Source of the DNA: Shimia biformata | GTDB lineage: Bacteria; Pseudomonadota; Alphaproteobacteria; Rhodobacterales; Rhodobacteraceae | Direction of reading: 5' to 3' | NCBI RefSeq assembly: GCF_016888515.1 | Contig: NZ_JAFEJK010000002.1 | Coordinates: 5,868-69,867, forward strand | DNA: 64,000 bases | Part shown: positions 17,301-25,263 of the stretch, piece by piece | Position numbering within the stretch: position 1 is the first letter of the stretch | Layout of the letters: each line of letters opens with the position of its first letter | The notes under the pieces: model-generated | Told to the model about the DNA's origin: nothing | Database searches by the model: none | Seen by the model: only the letters and a program-made list of their open reading frames with translations | Made by a program: the position numbers and the translations under genes

Positions 17301-18143
17301 GAAGGCTTGCAGCAGGCAGAGTGGGACATCATCGACGGAGAAGTCTATTACTTCAACGAACACGATGTCCGCGCGACCTTTACGGACTTGCCGGTCGACA
17401 GCAACATATTCGCGGTCGAGCTGAAGCCGTTTGAAATCGTCGAAATCACCTTCCTGCACGAAGAGGACACAGAATTGGAGCGTCCGCTTGTCCTCACCGG
17501 TACGGACGGCGCGGACAGTCTTGAAGGTGGCGGCGCAGATGATGTGCTGACCGGGCTTGGTGGGGATGACACGCTTCATGGCAACGACGGCAATGACCTG
17601 ATCAACGGCGATGCCGGCAATGACGAGATGATTGGCGGCAAAGGCGATGACAGCCTGATCGGGGGCGACGGCAACGACACGCTGAACGCTTGGGCGGGCG
17701 ATGACAGCCTCAAGGGGCTCGACGGCAGCGACAAGCTGACCGGTCAACAGGGCAATGATACAGTGCTTGGCAGTTCCGGGGACGATACCATTGTCGGCGG
17801 TCAGGGCAACGACAGCCTGAACGGTGGTAAGGGGCATGACATCGTCAACGGCGGTGAAGGAGCGGACACCGTCGAAGGCTGGGCCGGCATTGATATCTTT
17901 CAGTTCGAGAATGGCCACATCGCAGAAGGGGACGTCATCCTGGACTTTGAGCCCGGCCGCGACGTAATTGAGCTCAGCATGGATGGCATCACGGGGTTCG
18001 ACGATCTTCAGTTCCGGGCGGCCCCGGATGGCGACGGGTTTCTGGTTCAGGTCGGAAACCACGGCGCGATCCGCGTTGCCGGGGCCTTCAATCTGGCGCA
18101 GCTGCAAAACCCCGACAATTTCTCATTCGTGCCGACTGGGTGA
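14364..18143 (+). CDS. RTX protein with embedded clan-A glycoside-hydrolase-like domain
   Basis: 1259 residues. A short hydrophobic N-terminus (LLLALALNVLLGYAVY) and an acidic linker lead into RTX nonapeptide repeats (about 70-240, GGxGxDxLx type; more near 350-420). About residues 528-1045 form a different domain with two clan-A glycosidase-like motifs: FEVGNEYW (Glu693, likely acid/base after strand 4) and LHLTEWNV (Glu822, likely nucleophile on strand 7). RTX repeats resume (about 1050-1190), followed by an acidic C-terminal tail typical of type I secretion substrates. It probably acts on an exopolysaccharide outside the cell after calcium-induced folding. GH family (5, 30, 39, 51 or 79-like) is not resolved. 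No type I transporter is in the window. Confidence 0.75.
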   Translation: MLLLALALNVLLGYAVYDHFANDDASGDDPEGDGAEDPSGGPNPGDGTSIEDYMLGDEQAGGQAPANTISGTSGDDVLTGTPEADAIIGRAGNDQIDGLRGNDVLRGGSGDDTVFGRFGHDTLFGGAGDDLLVAGGGDDQIFGGAGNDSATGGRGDDLFLMGNGNDTVDGGTGTDFIFLGRGMDSAWGGDGMDYISGREDDGTRFIDELGQPDVLYGGDGSDRLWGDDGDTLWGGDGIDKFDITVDLEGAAPVVIKDFNLNLDQPDLFPDRINFVTKDNELIAKSDLFDAEIDLEDAPEDGGTFIVYEGNRIALIEGYSSDQMLQQTNWVGNLNPHLSGHLDFNDELLGTDEQDEFFGGPGDDTITGGAGGVDILVGNEGDDLLDGIDSLEEQEVERDLIVGGDGEDTLRADNGDVISGLADRDFYEVVVPQGHGDEPIQVYFFEVSTEDGFPEILTLLDGNGDPLTAEDVAQNLVISASEDGTDTILTYAGQEAVVLKDVDIRTLAPDEQWIGNYDPDLDQRFSPVVVAAVPEATVSIQATSAVGTGQIISDEMFGVNAVFSINTDYGTPTPNFSAASEGLDVEFFRFPAGQGDTAKPDDVDGVDWLNIVSMPPNADGEPDLRDEVRNMLDWARDPNGDGNTSDAVKVSLVIPVKAVSTEDYPDFAADITRFVTRVLEEYPDVVHVFEVGNEYWKIGETAYAARTNLAVPAIQAGIDTAGIPEEDHPDILVQMATPNAGSEYHSSVDPRGYTERLVDANQHIIDGLDETTRALIDGVVEHYYFSKTDQAFTEANSEKNYINRDFEVWEENFDHELDLHLTEWNVRTGTIEQNGMKSASTLIEMMENMAEMGVDAAQIWAVQHNTTTDLAGPVTETPFLDEHGRLFNTVRGATFDLMSSSLPGLEYVQTEFAGDDGAFELDMFTSEDKTVIYLSSRSMESHTVDVDLSALVPEFEGVSAVRVGYDTSPESSDGYHWVPGEGLQQAEWDIIDGEVYYFNEHDVRATFTDLPVDSNIFAVELKPFEIVEITFLHEEDTELERPLVLTGTDGADSLEGGGADDVLTGLGGDDTLHGNDGNDLINGDAGNDEMIGGKGDDSLIGGDGNDTLNAWAGDDSLKGLDGSDKLTGQQGNDTVLGSSGDDTIVGGQGNDSLNGGKGHDIVNGGEGADTVEGWAGIDIFQFENGHIAEGDVILDFEPGRDVIELSMDGITGFDDLQFRAAPDGDGFLVQVGNHGAIRVAGAFNLAQLQNPDNFSFVPTG

Positions 18144-18174
18144 CCGGGGAACCTGTCACCTTGGACGACAGGTA

Positions 18175-18933
18175 TCAAAGCATCCGCCTCAACGCCGATT
18201 GAACCGTCAACAGGGCAGGCAGGTATTTCTGCGAGAGGGCGTCCAGTGGTTCGACCGAGGCCGCCATTCCGGTGTTCAGGGCGGCAACCGTCCGGCCCTT
18301 TGTGTCCAATAGCGGCACGGCGACCGACCGCAGGCCCAGTTCGATCTCTTGGTCGTTGATGGAAAAGCCCACTTCTCGGATCTCGGCCAGCTTCGCCATG
18401 ATCTCATCCGGCTCCGAGAGGGACCGGGGTGTTCGCGGCGACAGGTCTGACGCTTCGATGATGGCGCGGGCGTCTGCTTCCGGCAATGCGGCCAGCAGCA
18501 CCCGGCCCATCGACGTGCAATGTGCGGGTAGGGTCGAGCCGGGCATCAGCCCGATTGACATGACCCGCTTCTGCGCTGCCCGCGCGACATAGATAATCTC
18601 GGTCCCGTTCAGGATCGATACCGAACAGGATTGCCCGATCTGTTCGGTCAGTTGATCCAGCCACGGCTGCACGATTTGTGGAAGCGGCATGGCCGACTGC
18701 GCCCCCAGCCCCAGTCGAAGCGCGCGCGGTGTCAGCGAAAAGAACTTGCCGTCATGGTCGGCATAGCCCGCATGCGCCAGTGTCAGAAGGCAGCGCCGCG
18801 CAGACGCCCTGTCCATGTCTAGCCGCGTCGCAACGTCGGTGATGGTCAGCCGCGAATGGTGGGCGTCAAAGCACTCCAGAACATGCAGCCCCTTGATCAG
18901 CGACCCGATGATATCCGTAGGTTTGTTCGTCAT
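18175..18933 (-). CDS. IclR-family regulator, PcaR/PobR/PcaU-like
   Basis: 252 residues from the chosen ATG (MTNKPTDIIGSL). The winged HTH occupies about 10-75 (LTITDVATRLDMDRASARRC) and the IclR effector domain the rest (SCSVSILNGTEIIYVARA, PAHCTSMGRVLLA). The SIGL/GSTLPAHCTSMGRVLLA region is typical of the PcaR/PcaU/PobR branch, which senses beta-ketoadipate, protocatechuate or 4-hydroxybenzoate. It is divergent from pcaIJF, the classical arrangement of a local activator. A start 12 codons upstream is possible but would read through the putative operator. Neither start has a strong ribosome-binding site. Confidence 0.85.
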   Translation of the reverse strand: MTNKPTDIIGSLIKGLHVLECFDAHHSRLTITDVATRLDMDRASARRCLLTLAHAGYADHDGKFFSLTPRALRLGLGAQSAMPLPQIVQPWLDQLTEQIGQSCSVSILNGTEIIYVARAAQKRVMSIGLMPGSTLPAHCTSMGRVLLAALPEADARAIIEASDLSPRTPRSLSEPDEIMAKLAEIREVGFSINDQEIELGLRSVAVPLLDTKGRTVAALNTGMAASVEPLDALSQKYLPALLTVQSALRRML

Positions 18934-18945
18934 GCGCACGTCAAT

Positions 18946-18960
18946 GTGCGGATTGTGAAC
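18946..18960 (-). promoter_or_regulatory. Candidate PcaR-type operator GTTC-N6/7-CGCAC
   Basis: On the minus strand this reads GTTCACAATCCGCAC. From memory, the Pseudomonas putida PcaR site is GTTCGATAATCGCAC; 10 of 15 positions agree, including both ends. The direct repeat TGAACAAAA also occurs at 18956-18964 and 18974-18982, 18 bp apart. All lie between the IclR gene and pcaI. Confidence 0.45.
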
Positions 18961-19040
18961 AAAAATCAATAGTTGAACAAAAGCTGTGGCAGATCGGATG
19001 GGCTGCGCCTAATGCAGTTGCGCAGAACAAGGAGATGAGC

Positions 19041-19748
19041 ATGGACAAGGTGATCCCTTCGCTGGCAGCGGCGGTTGGTGATATCCCCGATGGTGCCTCG
19101 GTCATGATCGGGGGGTTCGGAGGCTCGGGAGCCCCGATCGAGTTGATCCACGCGCTGATCGACCATGGCGCGCGCCACCTGACGGTGATCAACAACAATG
19201 CCGGAAACGGCCATGTCGGACTGGCCGCATTGATCGAGCAGGGGCAGGTGGACAAGCTGATCTGTTCCTTTCCGCGTTCGGCGGACCCGGTTGTTTTTAC
19301 CGAAGCCTACAAGTCGGGAAAGATCGAACTTGAGCTGGTCCCGCAGGGCACGCTGGGCGAGCGGATCCGTGCGGGCGGGGCAGGCATTCCGGCCTTCTAT
19401 ACCCCGACAAGCGTCGGCACCGAGCTTGCCGAAGGCAAGCCGACCGAAACTTTTGAAGGGCGGACATATGTGCAGGAACGCTGGCTCAAGGCGGATTTCG
19501 CACTGATCAAGGGGCAGGCGGGCGATGCGCATGGCAACCTGACCTATCGAATGGCGGCGCGCAACTTCAACCCACTGATGGCGATGGCCGCGACCACCAC
19601 CATCGCGCAGGTTTCAGAAGTGGTCCCGCTGGGCGGGATCGACCCTGAACAGGTTGTGACACCGGGCATCTTCGTCAATCGCGTCATTGAAGTGCCGAAC
19701 CCCCAGCAAGAAGAAGTCCTGAACCGGGCGGAGGCCACCTATCCATGA
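19041..19748 (+). CDS. pcaI: 3-oxoadipate CoA-transferase subunit A
   Basis: 235 residues, CoA-transferase family I alpha subunit. The glycine-rich signature GGFGGSGAPIEL (about residues 25-36) and GQAGDAHGNLTYR are present. With PcaJ it transfers CoA from succinyl-CoA to 3-oxoadipate, the penultimate step of the beta-ketoadipate pathway. The start was chosen because AAGGAG lies 6 bases before this ATG; the ATG six bases upstream abuts the site directly. It overlaps pcaJ by ATGA. Generic acetoacetate or 3-oxoacid CoA-transferases look similar; the adjoining thiolase and PcaR-like gene support PcaI. Confidence 0.9.
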   Translation: MDKVIPSLAAAVGDIPDGASVMIGGFGGSGAPIELIHALIDHGARHLTVINNNAGNGHVGLAALIEQGQVDKLICSFPRSADPVVFTEAYKSGKIELELVPQGTLGERIRAGGAGIPAFYTPTSVGTELAEGKPTETFEGRTYVQERWLKADFALIKGQAGDAHGNLTYRMAARNFNPLMAMAATTTIAQVSEVVPLGGIDPEQVVTPGIFVNRVIEVPNPQQEEVLNRAEATYP

Positions 19749-20428
19749 CCGACATCACCGCACTCAAGCTGAGCAACGCCCAGATCGCGTGGCGCGCCGC
19801 GCAGGACATCGCGGACGGGGCCTATGTGAACCTTGGCATCGGCTTCCCTGAAATGGTGGCGAAATACCAGCCTCCGGGCCGGCAGGCGATTTTCCATACC
19901 GAGAACGGCATTCTGGACTTCGGCGAGGCGCCCAAGCCGGGTGCCGAGGATTGGGACTTGATCAACGCGGGCAAGAAAGCGGTCACCCTGCGCCCCGGGG
20001 CCAGCTTTTTCCATCATGCCGACAGCTTTGCCATGGTGCGCGGCGGGCATCTGGATGTCGCGATCCTGGGGGCCTATCAGGTGGCGCAGAACGGAGACCT
20101 GGCGAACTGGTCGACCGGGCGCGGTGGGGTTCCGGCGGTCGGCGGTGCCATGGATCTTGTGCATGGCGCCAAGCGCGTCGCGGTCCTGACCGACCACGTC
20201 ACCAAGACCGGCGAACCGAAGTTGCTGTCCGCCTGCACCTTGCCCCTGACCGGGGTCGGCTGTGTGACGCGGGTCTATAGCTCGCTTGCGGTTCTCGACA
20301 TCGAAGGCGGGCATTTCGTGCTGCGCGAGAAGCTGCCTGACCTGTCGCTTGACGATCTGCAAGCGGTGACAGGTGCCGAATTGAAACTGGACGGCCCTGT
20401 TGCCGACCTGGCTGTTCCCGAACTGTAA
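19745..20428 (+). CDS. pcaJ: 3-oxoadipate CoA-transferase subunit B
   Basis: 227 residues, CoA-transferase family I beta subunit. The catalytic Glu is visible in HTENGILDFG (about residue 53), where it forms the glutamyl-CoA thioester intermediate. NLGIGFPEMVAKY and GGAMDLVHGAKRV are further family motifs. It starts inside the pcaI stop (ATGA), as expected for a heterodimer translated in fixed ratio, and ends 12 bp before pcaF. Confidence 0.92.
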   Translation: MTDITALKLSNAQIAWRAAQDIADGAYVNLGIGFPEMVAKYQPPGRQAIFHTENGILDFGEAPKPGAEDWDLINAGKKAVTLRPGASFFHHADSFAMVRGGHLDVAILGAYQVAQNGDLANWSTGRGGVPAVGGAMDLVHGAKRVAVLTDHVTKTGEPKLLSACTLPLTGVGCVTRVYSSLAVLDIEGGHFVLREKLPDLSLDDLQAVTGAELKLDGPVADLAVPEL

Positions 20429-20440
20429 TAAGAGGACAAG

Positions 20441-21637
20441 ATGGACGCCTATATCTGCGATTACGTTCGAACCCCGATTGGCCGTTTCGGGGGTGGCTTG
20501 TCCCCGGTGCGGGCGGATGATCTTGGTGCGGTGCCAATTCGTGCCTTGATGGGGCGGCACGACATCGACTGGACCGCCGTGGACGAGGTCTATTTCGGCT
20601 GCGCAAACCAGGCGGGTGAAGACAACCGCAACGTCGGGCGCATGTCGGCGCTGCTTGCAGGGCTGCCGACCGATGTGCCCGCAACAACGATCAACCGGCT
20701 GTGCGGCTCGGGCATGGATGCGGTGATCGCGGCCGCCCGCGCGATCAAGGCGGGCGAAATCCAGCTTGCCGTCGCCGGCGGTGTGGAAAGCATGTCCCGC
20801 GCGCCTTTCGTGATGCCCAAGGCCGAAGCCGCGTTTTCCCGCGCCAATGCGGTTTATGACACCACCATCGGCTGGCGGTTCATCAACCCGGTTATGAAGG
20901 CGCAATACGGCGTCGATTCCATGCCGGAAACAGCCGAAAACGTGGCCGATGACTATCAGGTCAATCGCGCCGATCAGGATGCTTTCGCGCTGCGCTCGCA
21001 GGAACGGGCCGCTGTTGCCATGGCCTCTGGACGGCTGGCCAAGGAAATCACCCCGGTCTCGATCCCGCAGCGCAGGGGCGATCCGGTCATTGTGGACACA
21101 GACGAACACCCCCGCGCGACCACGCTGGAAAAGCTGGCCGGGCTGCGCCCGATCGTGCGCGCGGATGGCACCATCACCGCAGGCAACGCCAGCGGCGTGA
21201 ACGACGGTGCGGCGGCCTTGATCGTGGCATCCGAAGCGGCGATCAAGACTCACGGTCTGCGCCCCATCGCGCGGATCATGGGCGGGGCGACCGCCGGAGT
21301 TCCTCCTCGCATCATGGGCATCGGCCCTGCGCCTGCCTCGCAGAAACTGATGACCCTGCTTGGATTGGGCCAGGCAGATTTTGACGTGATCGAACTGAAC
21401 GAGGCCTTTGCCGCGCAAGGTCTGGCAACTCTGCGGGAACTGGGTATCGCCGATGACGACCCGCGCGTGAACCCGAATGGCGGGGCGATTGCGCTAGGCC
21501 ATCCCCTTGGCATGTCGGGCGCACGGATCACCGGTTCGGCGGCACTTGAACTGCAACTGACCGGCGGCAAGCGTTCGCTCTCGACCATGTGCATCGGGGT
21601 TGGGCAGGGTATCGCCATCGCGCTTGAAGCGGCCTGA
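20441..21637 (+). CDS. pcaF: 3-oxoadipyl-CoA thiolase
   Basis: 398 residues, thiolase II family. The nucleophilic Cys88 lies in NRLCGSGMDA, the His in GGAIALGHPLGMSG and the second Cys in STMCIGVGQG. It cleaves 3-oxoadipyl-CoA to succinyl-CoA and acetyl-CoA. AGAGGACA precedes the ATG. It directly follows pcaIJ, and the length (about 400) fits PcaF. A general acetyl-CoA acetyltransferase is the alternative, but the start MDAYICDYVRTPIGRFGG is strongly PcaF-like. Confidence 0.92.
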   Translation: MDAYICDYVRTPIGRFGGGLSPVRADDLGAVPIRALMGRHDIDWTAVDEVYFGCANQAGEDNRNVGRMSALLAGLPTDVPATTINRLCGSGMDAVIAAARAIKAGEIQLAVAGGVESMSRAPFVMPKAEAAFSRANAVYDTTIGWRFINPVMKAQYGVDSMPETAENVADDYQVNRADQDAFALRSQERAAVAMASGRLAKEITPVSIPQRRGDPVIVDTDEHPRATTLEKLAGLRPIVRADGTITAGNASGVNDGAAALIVASEAAIKTHGLRPIARIMGGATAGVPPRIMGIGPAPASQKLMTLLGLGQADFDVIELNEAFAAQGLATLRELGIADDDPRVNPNGGAIALGHPLGMSGARITGSAALELQLTGGKRSLSTMCIGVGQGIAIALEAA

Positions 21638-21647
21638 GCCAACCGTC

Positions 21648-23546
21648 CTAGATCAGGATGCGGTCGAAAAAGCCTGACAGGGCGGCGGTGTCGTCAAGCG
21701 GCAGAATATTGGCGGTGTATTGATCCGGGCGCACGATGACCATGCACCCTTGTGCCCGGTCAATCCCGCGCATGTCGAAGATGTCGCCCTGACCCTTGTG
21801 GTCGACGGCAAAGACCTTTTCGTGGTCCTGAAGCCCCAGCTTGCCCTTGGTCGGTTTCAGGGCCGCGGGCAGGCTGGCATAGTCCACCTGGTCAAAGCTC
21901 TCCTGAAACACCACGCGCAGGTCGATCAGCGTGTCAATGTCATCTCCGTCACGCCGGAATTTGACCACGGGCGAGGCAGGGTCGGTCTGCAACCAGTTCG
22001 CCAGGTCCAGGACCGGTTGATGATCCGTCCCTGCAAACGCATAGATGCGCCAACGTCCATCGGCCTCGGCGACATGACCAAGCTGCATCTGCATGGCATC
22101 CGCGACCCGAACCACAGGGGCTGAGTGGAAGCGTTTGCCGATCACCAGTCCGGCCGCCCGCGCCTGATGTGTCGGGGCGGCGATCAGGTCGGATTGGCCG
22201 TATTGCACGGCCAGCCCGCCGGTGAACTCAAGGTTCTCCTTGAACGCCTGCGCGAATCGCGGCTCGTTCCCCTTGTCCAAAGCGCTTTGTCCCGGCGGGG
22301 CCGACATGATCCGCGCCCATTCGCGGTCGGTGTCGATCAGGCGCTTTGCCTCGACCCAGCGTTCCGCCGAGTAGCTGTTGAGCAGCGTCGGCGCTGCGCG
22401 CCCGGTCAGCACATGCGCCAGTTTCCAGCCCAGGTTGAACGAGTCCTGCATCGAAACATTCATGCCCTGACCCGCTTTCGGGCTATGGGTATGGCAGGCA
22501 TCTCCGGCGGTAAACACACGCGGCCTGTGCGTTGCTGCCTGATCTGCGGGCACATCGTCGAACCGATCCGTCAGCCGATGGCCAATTTCGTAGATCGACC
22601 ACCAAACGACCTCTTTCACGTCGATCGTATAGGGGGACATGATGCGGTTGGCGGCGGCGATCATGTCGTCCTGCCCAAAGCCGCGTTCCGCGACACGTTC
22701 GTTATCGCGCAGCTTGTCCAGTTCGACATACATGCGGAACAGATAGCCGCCCTCGCGCGGCAGGATCAGGATATTGCCCTCGTTGGCTGACCCGATCAGG
22801 CATTTCTGGCGAATGTCGGGGAAATCGGTATTGGCAAGGATATCCATCACCCCCCAGGCCTGATGTGCGGCATCGCCATGCAACGTGCCGCCGATGGCAC
22901 GCCGCACATTCGACCGCGCCCCGTCGCATCCTACCACGTAGCGGGCGCGCACCGTGCGGGTCTGTCCCCAATCCACGCCGGTATCCTCAAGCGTGACGGT
23001 GACCGGGTAGCCGTCTGCATCGGGATCAATCTGCACGTCCTTCACCGACCAGCTGTAGTCCGGTGCAAGCCGGGCAGGGGACTGCGCCATCACGTCAAGG
23101 AACAGCTGGTGCAACCGTGCCTGGTTGATCAGGATATGCGGCATCTCCGAGGAATCATCGGCCACGTCCTGTACCCGCCCGATGCGCATGATATGGGACG
23201 GTTTTGCCGGATCTGGCATCCAGAAGGCTGTCTGGTTCACCCAATAGCTTTCGCGCTTGACCGTCTCGGCAAACCCGAAAGCCTGGAACATCTCCATCGT
23301 GCGAGTATTGATGCCGTCGGCCTTGCCCTTGTTGATGTTGCAGGGGTCACGCTCGACGATCATGGTGTCGATCTGGGGGAATTGCGACAACTGCGCGGCA
23401 AGGCACAGTCCCGCCGGCCCGGTGCCCGCGATCAGCACGTCGACCTTGTCCGGCAGCGGGGCATGGGGCGACCGGTCCCGCCGGTTCGGGGCGGCATCCT
23501 TGATGTCGGGCGCCCCGCCGCGAAAGCCATCGAGGTAATATTGCAT
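21648..23546 (-). CDS. MobA-like flavin aromatic hydroxylase (3-hydroxybenzoate 4-monooxygenase type)
   Basis: 632 residues. The FAD Rossmann motif GTGPAGLCLAAQL is near residue 43, the DG motif is GCDGARSNVRRAIGG, and GDACHTHSPKAGQGMNV binds the flavin ribityl chain. A thioredoxin-like C-terminal domain, as in phenol 2-monooxygenase and MobA, completes the fold. MobA turns 3-hydroxybenzoate into protocatechuate, the feeder of the beta-ketoadipate pathway, which fits the adjacent pcaIJF. The start was chosen on AGGAGG 7 bases upstream; an ATG 27 codons earlier would run through the MarR operator. Substrate is inferred; resorcinol- or phenol-type hydroxylases are alternatives. Confidence 0.8.
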   Translation of the reverse strand: MQYYLDGFRGGAPDIKDAAPNRRDRSPHAPLPDKVDVLIAGTGPAGLCLAAQLSQFPQIDTMIVERDPCNINKGKADGINTRTMEMFQAFGFAETVKRESYWVNQTAFWMPDPAKPSHIMRIGRVQDVADDSSEMPHILINQARLHQLFLDVMAQSPARLAPDYSWSVKDVQIDPDADGYPVTVTLEDTGVDWGQTRTVRARYVVGCDGARSNVRRAIGGTLHGDAAHQAWGVMDILANTDFPDIRQKCLIGSANEGNILILPREGGYLFRMYVELDKLRDNERVAERGFGQDDMIAAANRIMSPYTIDVKEVVWWSIYEIGHRLTDRFDDVPADQAATHRPRVFTAGDACHTHSPKAGQGMNVSMQDSFNLGWKLAHVLTGRAAPTLLNSYSAERWVEAKRLIDTDREWARIMSAPPGQSALDKGNEPRFAQAFKENLEFTGGLAVQYGQSDLIAAPTHQARAAGLVIGKRFHSAPVVRVADAMQMQLGHVAEADGRWRIYAFAGTDHQPVLDLANWLQTDPASPVVKFRRDGDDIDTLIDLRVVFQESFDQVDYASLPAALKPTKGKLGLQDHEKVFAVDHKGQGDIFDMRGIDRAQGCMVIVRPDQYTANILPLDDTAALSGFFDRILI

Positions 23547-23571
23547 CGCCAATCCTCCTACCTTGGATGAC

Positions 23572-23591
23572 TTAGTATCTATACATACTAA
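23572..23591. promoter_or_regulatory. MarR-type palindromic operator
   Basis: TTAGTAT-CTATAC-ATACTAA is a 20-bp palindrome broken only by the C/C pair in its centre (18 of 20 positions symmetric). It begins 26 bp upstream of the mobA-like start and lies about 110 bp before the MarR start. Its size and AT-rich character are typical of MarR-family sites. Confidence 0.75.
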
Positions 23592-23700
23592 ATTTCGCGA
23601 TGCAATAATAATATGTATGCTTATCAATATTGCGTCTGGTCAAAAACTGGCCGATACTGACGTTAAATGCGGCGCTTATGGACGAGGATTGAGGGAATAC

Positions 23701-24135
23701 ATGAACGCAACAGGCATGGCAGGACACCTGATCCGGCGGCTGCATCAGAAGTCCACGCAGGTCTTTGCCGCCCGGATGCAAGCGGAAGGCATTGATCTGA
23801 CGCCGGTTCAATTTGCCGCTTTGGATGCAATCCACGCCAATCCCGGTGTCGACCAGGCACAGGTTGCAACGCTGATTGCCTATGATCGGGCAACGATTGG
23901 CGGTGTCATCGACCGGTTGGAGAAAAAGAGCCTGATCCGGCGCGAGGTCAGCGCAAGGGACCGCCGCGCGCGGGAAGTGCGGCTGTCGCAGGCGGGGCAG
24001 GAGGTTTTTGACAGGGTGCTGCCCGTGGTCAGAGAGGTTCAGGATGAAATCCTGTCGGGACTCGATGCCGGGGACCGGGCGCTGTTCTTGCGGCTTGCCG
24101 CAGATGCGGTGCGATCAGAACCACCCGATGCGTGA
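23701..24135 (+). CDS. MarR-family transcriptional regulator
   Basis: 144 residues with the winged-helix MarR fold: an N-terminal dimerisation helix (AGHLIRRLHQKSTQVFAARM), HTH around TPVQFAALDAIHANPGVDQAQ, recognition helix YDRATIGGVIDRLEKKS and wing RRASARDRRAREV-like basic hairpin. It is divergent from the mobA-like hydroxylase with a clear palindrome between them, so it probably represses that gene until an aromatic ligand binds. The ATG preceded by GAGGGA was chosen; the open frame extends 46 codons upstream without a site. It ends 2 bp before the convergent LacI stop. Confidence 0.87.
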   Translation: MNATGMAGHLIRRLHQKSTQVFAARMQAEGIDLTPVQFAALDAIHANPGVDQAQVATLIAYDRATIGGVIDRLEKKSLIRREVSARDRRAREVRLSQAGQEVFDRVLPVVREVQDEILSGLDAGDRALFLRLAADAVRSEPPDA

Positions 24136-24137
24136 TC

Positions 24138-25181
24138 CTAGGTCTTGCCGGGCGGCTTAGCGGGCACGGGTCCGCAGCTTTCACGCACGACCAAATCGGC
24201 GTGCAGCATCTCTGTTCTCGGCGGGCGCGTGCGGTCCTCGATCTGATCGAGAAGATATCCCATGGCCAGTTCCCCAATGTGTCGGCGAGGCTGGCGAATG
24301 GTTGTCAGCGCCGGAGTGATCGACGAGGCAAAGGGAATGTCGTCGAACCCGATCACCGAAAAATCTTCGGGCACGCGATACCCACGCAGCCGCAGGGCCG
24401 AGATGATGCCGATGGCGGTGTTGTCGTTGTAACAGAAAAAGGCGGTTGGCAGGGTGTCCTTGATGAACAGGCGCTCAACTGCCGCGCGCCCGCCTTCCGA
24501 GGTACCATTGCCGTCGATGCGCCAGTCGTCCAGCGGTTCGGCGCATTCGGCCAAGCCCTGCTTGTAGCCTTCGTGCCGGAGATCGGACAGCACGTCACCC
24601 ACCCCGCCCGAGACAAAGGCGATGCGGCGATGCCCCAGCGAGACAAGGAATTCGGTCGCCATTTTGGACGCGGCCACGTCATCGACGCCGACATAAGACA
24701 CCTGCGCGCGGTCGATCGGGCGGCCAACGGCAACGGTCGGCGGCAGCCCCAGTGCCGACTTTCGGCCCCACCCCGCGACCGGCAGATGCCCGGTCAGCAG
24801 GATCAACCCGTCGGCCATGCCCGTCGACAGGAACCGCATGTGGTTTTCCTCGCGCGCGATGGTGCCTTCGGTATTGCCGATCAGCACGCCATAGCCGCGT
24901 TCGTTGGCCGCCTTCTCCAGCCCGATCAGGATGCCGGGAAAGTTCTGGTCGGCAATCGACGGGGCCAGCACCATCACCATCTGGCTGCGCTGCATGCGCA
25001 GGTTCTGCGCCATTGCGTTGGCGCGATACCCGGTGCGTGCAATGGCGTTGGTGACCTTCTTGCGGGTGCTGTCAGCGACCTTTTCCGGCGAGCGAATCGC
25101 GCGGCTGACCGTGGCGATGGAAACACCGGCAAGCTTGGCGACATCCTCGATCGTCGCGGGTTTTTCAGGGACCGTATCCAC
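24138..25181 (-). CDS. LacI-family sugar-responsive repressor (ABC operon)
   Basis: 347 residues. The LacI HTH (TIEDVAKLAGVSIATVSRAI, about residues 10-29) and hinge (KVTNAIARTGYRANAMAQNLR) are intact. A periplasmic-binding-like effector domain follows (MVMVLAPSIADQNFPGILIG; VIGFDDIPFASSITPALTTI). It is transcribed away from an RbsABC-type transporter operon, with three tandem operator-like repeats in the shared intergenic region. It is therefore the probable repressor of that operon and of itself. Confidence 0.9.
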   Translation of the reverse strand: MDTVPEKPATIEDVAKLAGVSIATVSRAIRSPEKVADSTRKKVTNAIARTGYRANAMAQNLRMQRSQMVMVLAPSIADQNFPGILIGLEKAANERGYGVLIGNTEGTIAREENHMRFLSTGMADGLILLTGHLPVAGWGRKSALGLPPTVAVGRPIDRAQVSYVGVDDVAASKMATEFLVSLGHRRIAFVSGGVGDVLSDLRHEGYKQGLAECAEPLDDWRIDGNGTSEGGRAAVERLFIKDTLPTAFFCYNDNTAIGIISALRLRGYRVPEDFSVIGFDDIPFASSITPALTTIRQPRRHIGELAMGYLLDQIEDRTRPPRTEMLHADLVVRESCGPVPAKPPGKT

Positions 25182-25263
25182 GCGGGTTTTGCCTGTTCGA
25201 TTGCCGAAATTCGTTCTGAATTTTCAGGGCGCTAGGGTTCGTTATAGCCTGCGTTGCAAGGGT

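Noticed and set aside
18151-18173. Stem ACCTGTC / GACAGGT between the RTX gene and the IclR gene as a terminator
   Set aside because: Only 7 bp, no T-run on either strand.
19739-21418. Minus-strand open frame of about 560 codons across pcaJ and pcaF
   Set aside because: Both + strand genes have intact catalytic motifs and overlaps; the antisense frame has no family resemblance.
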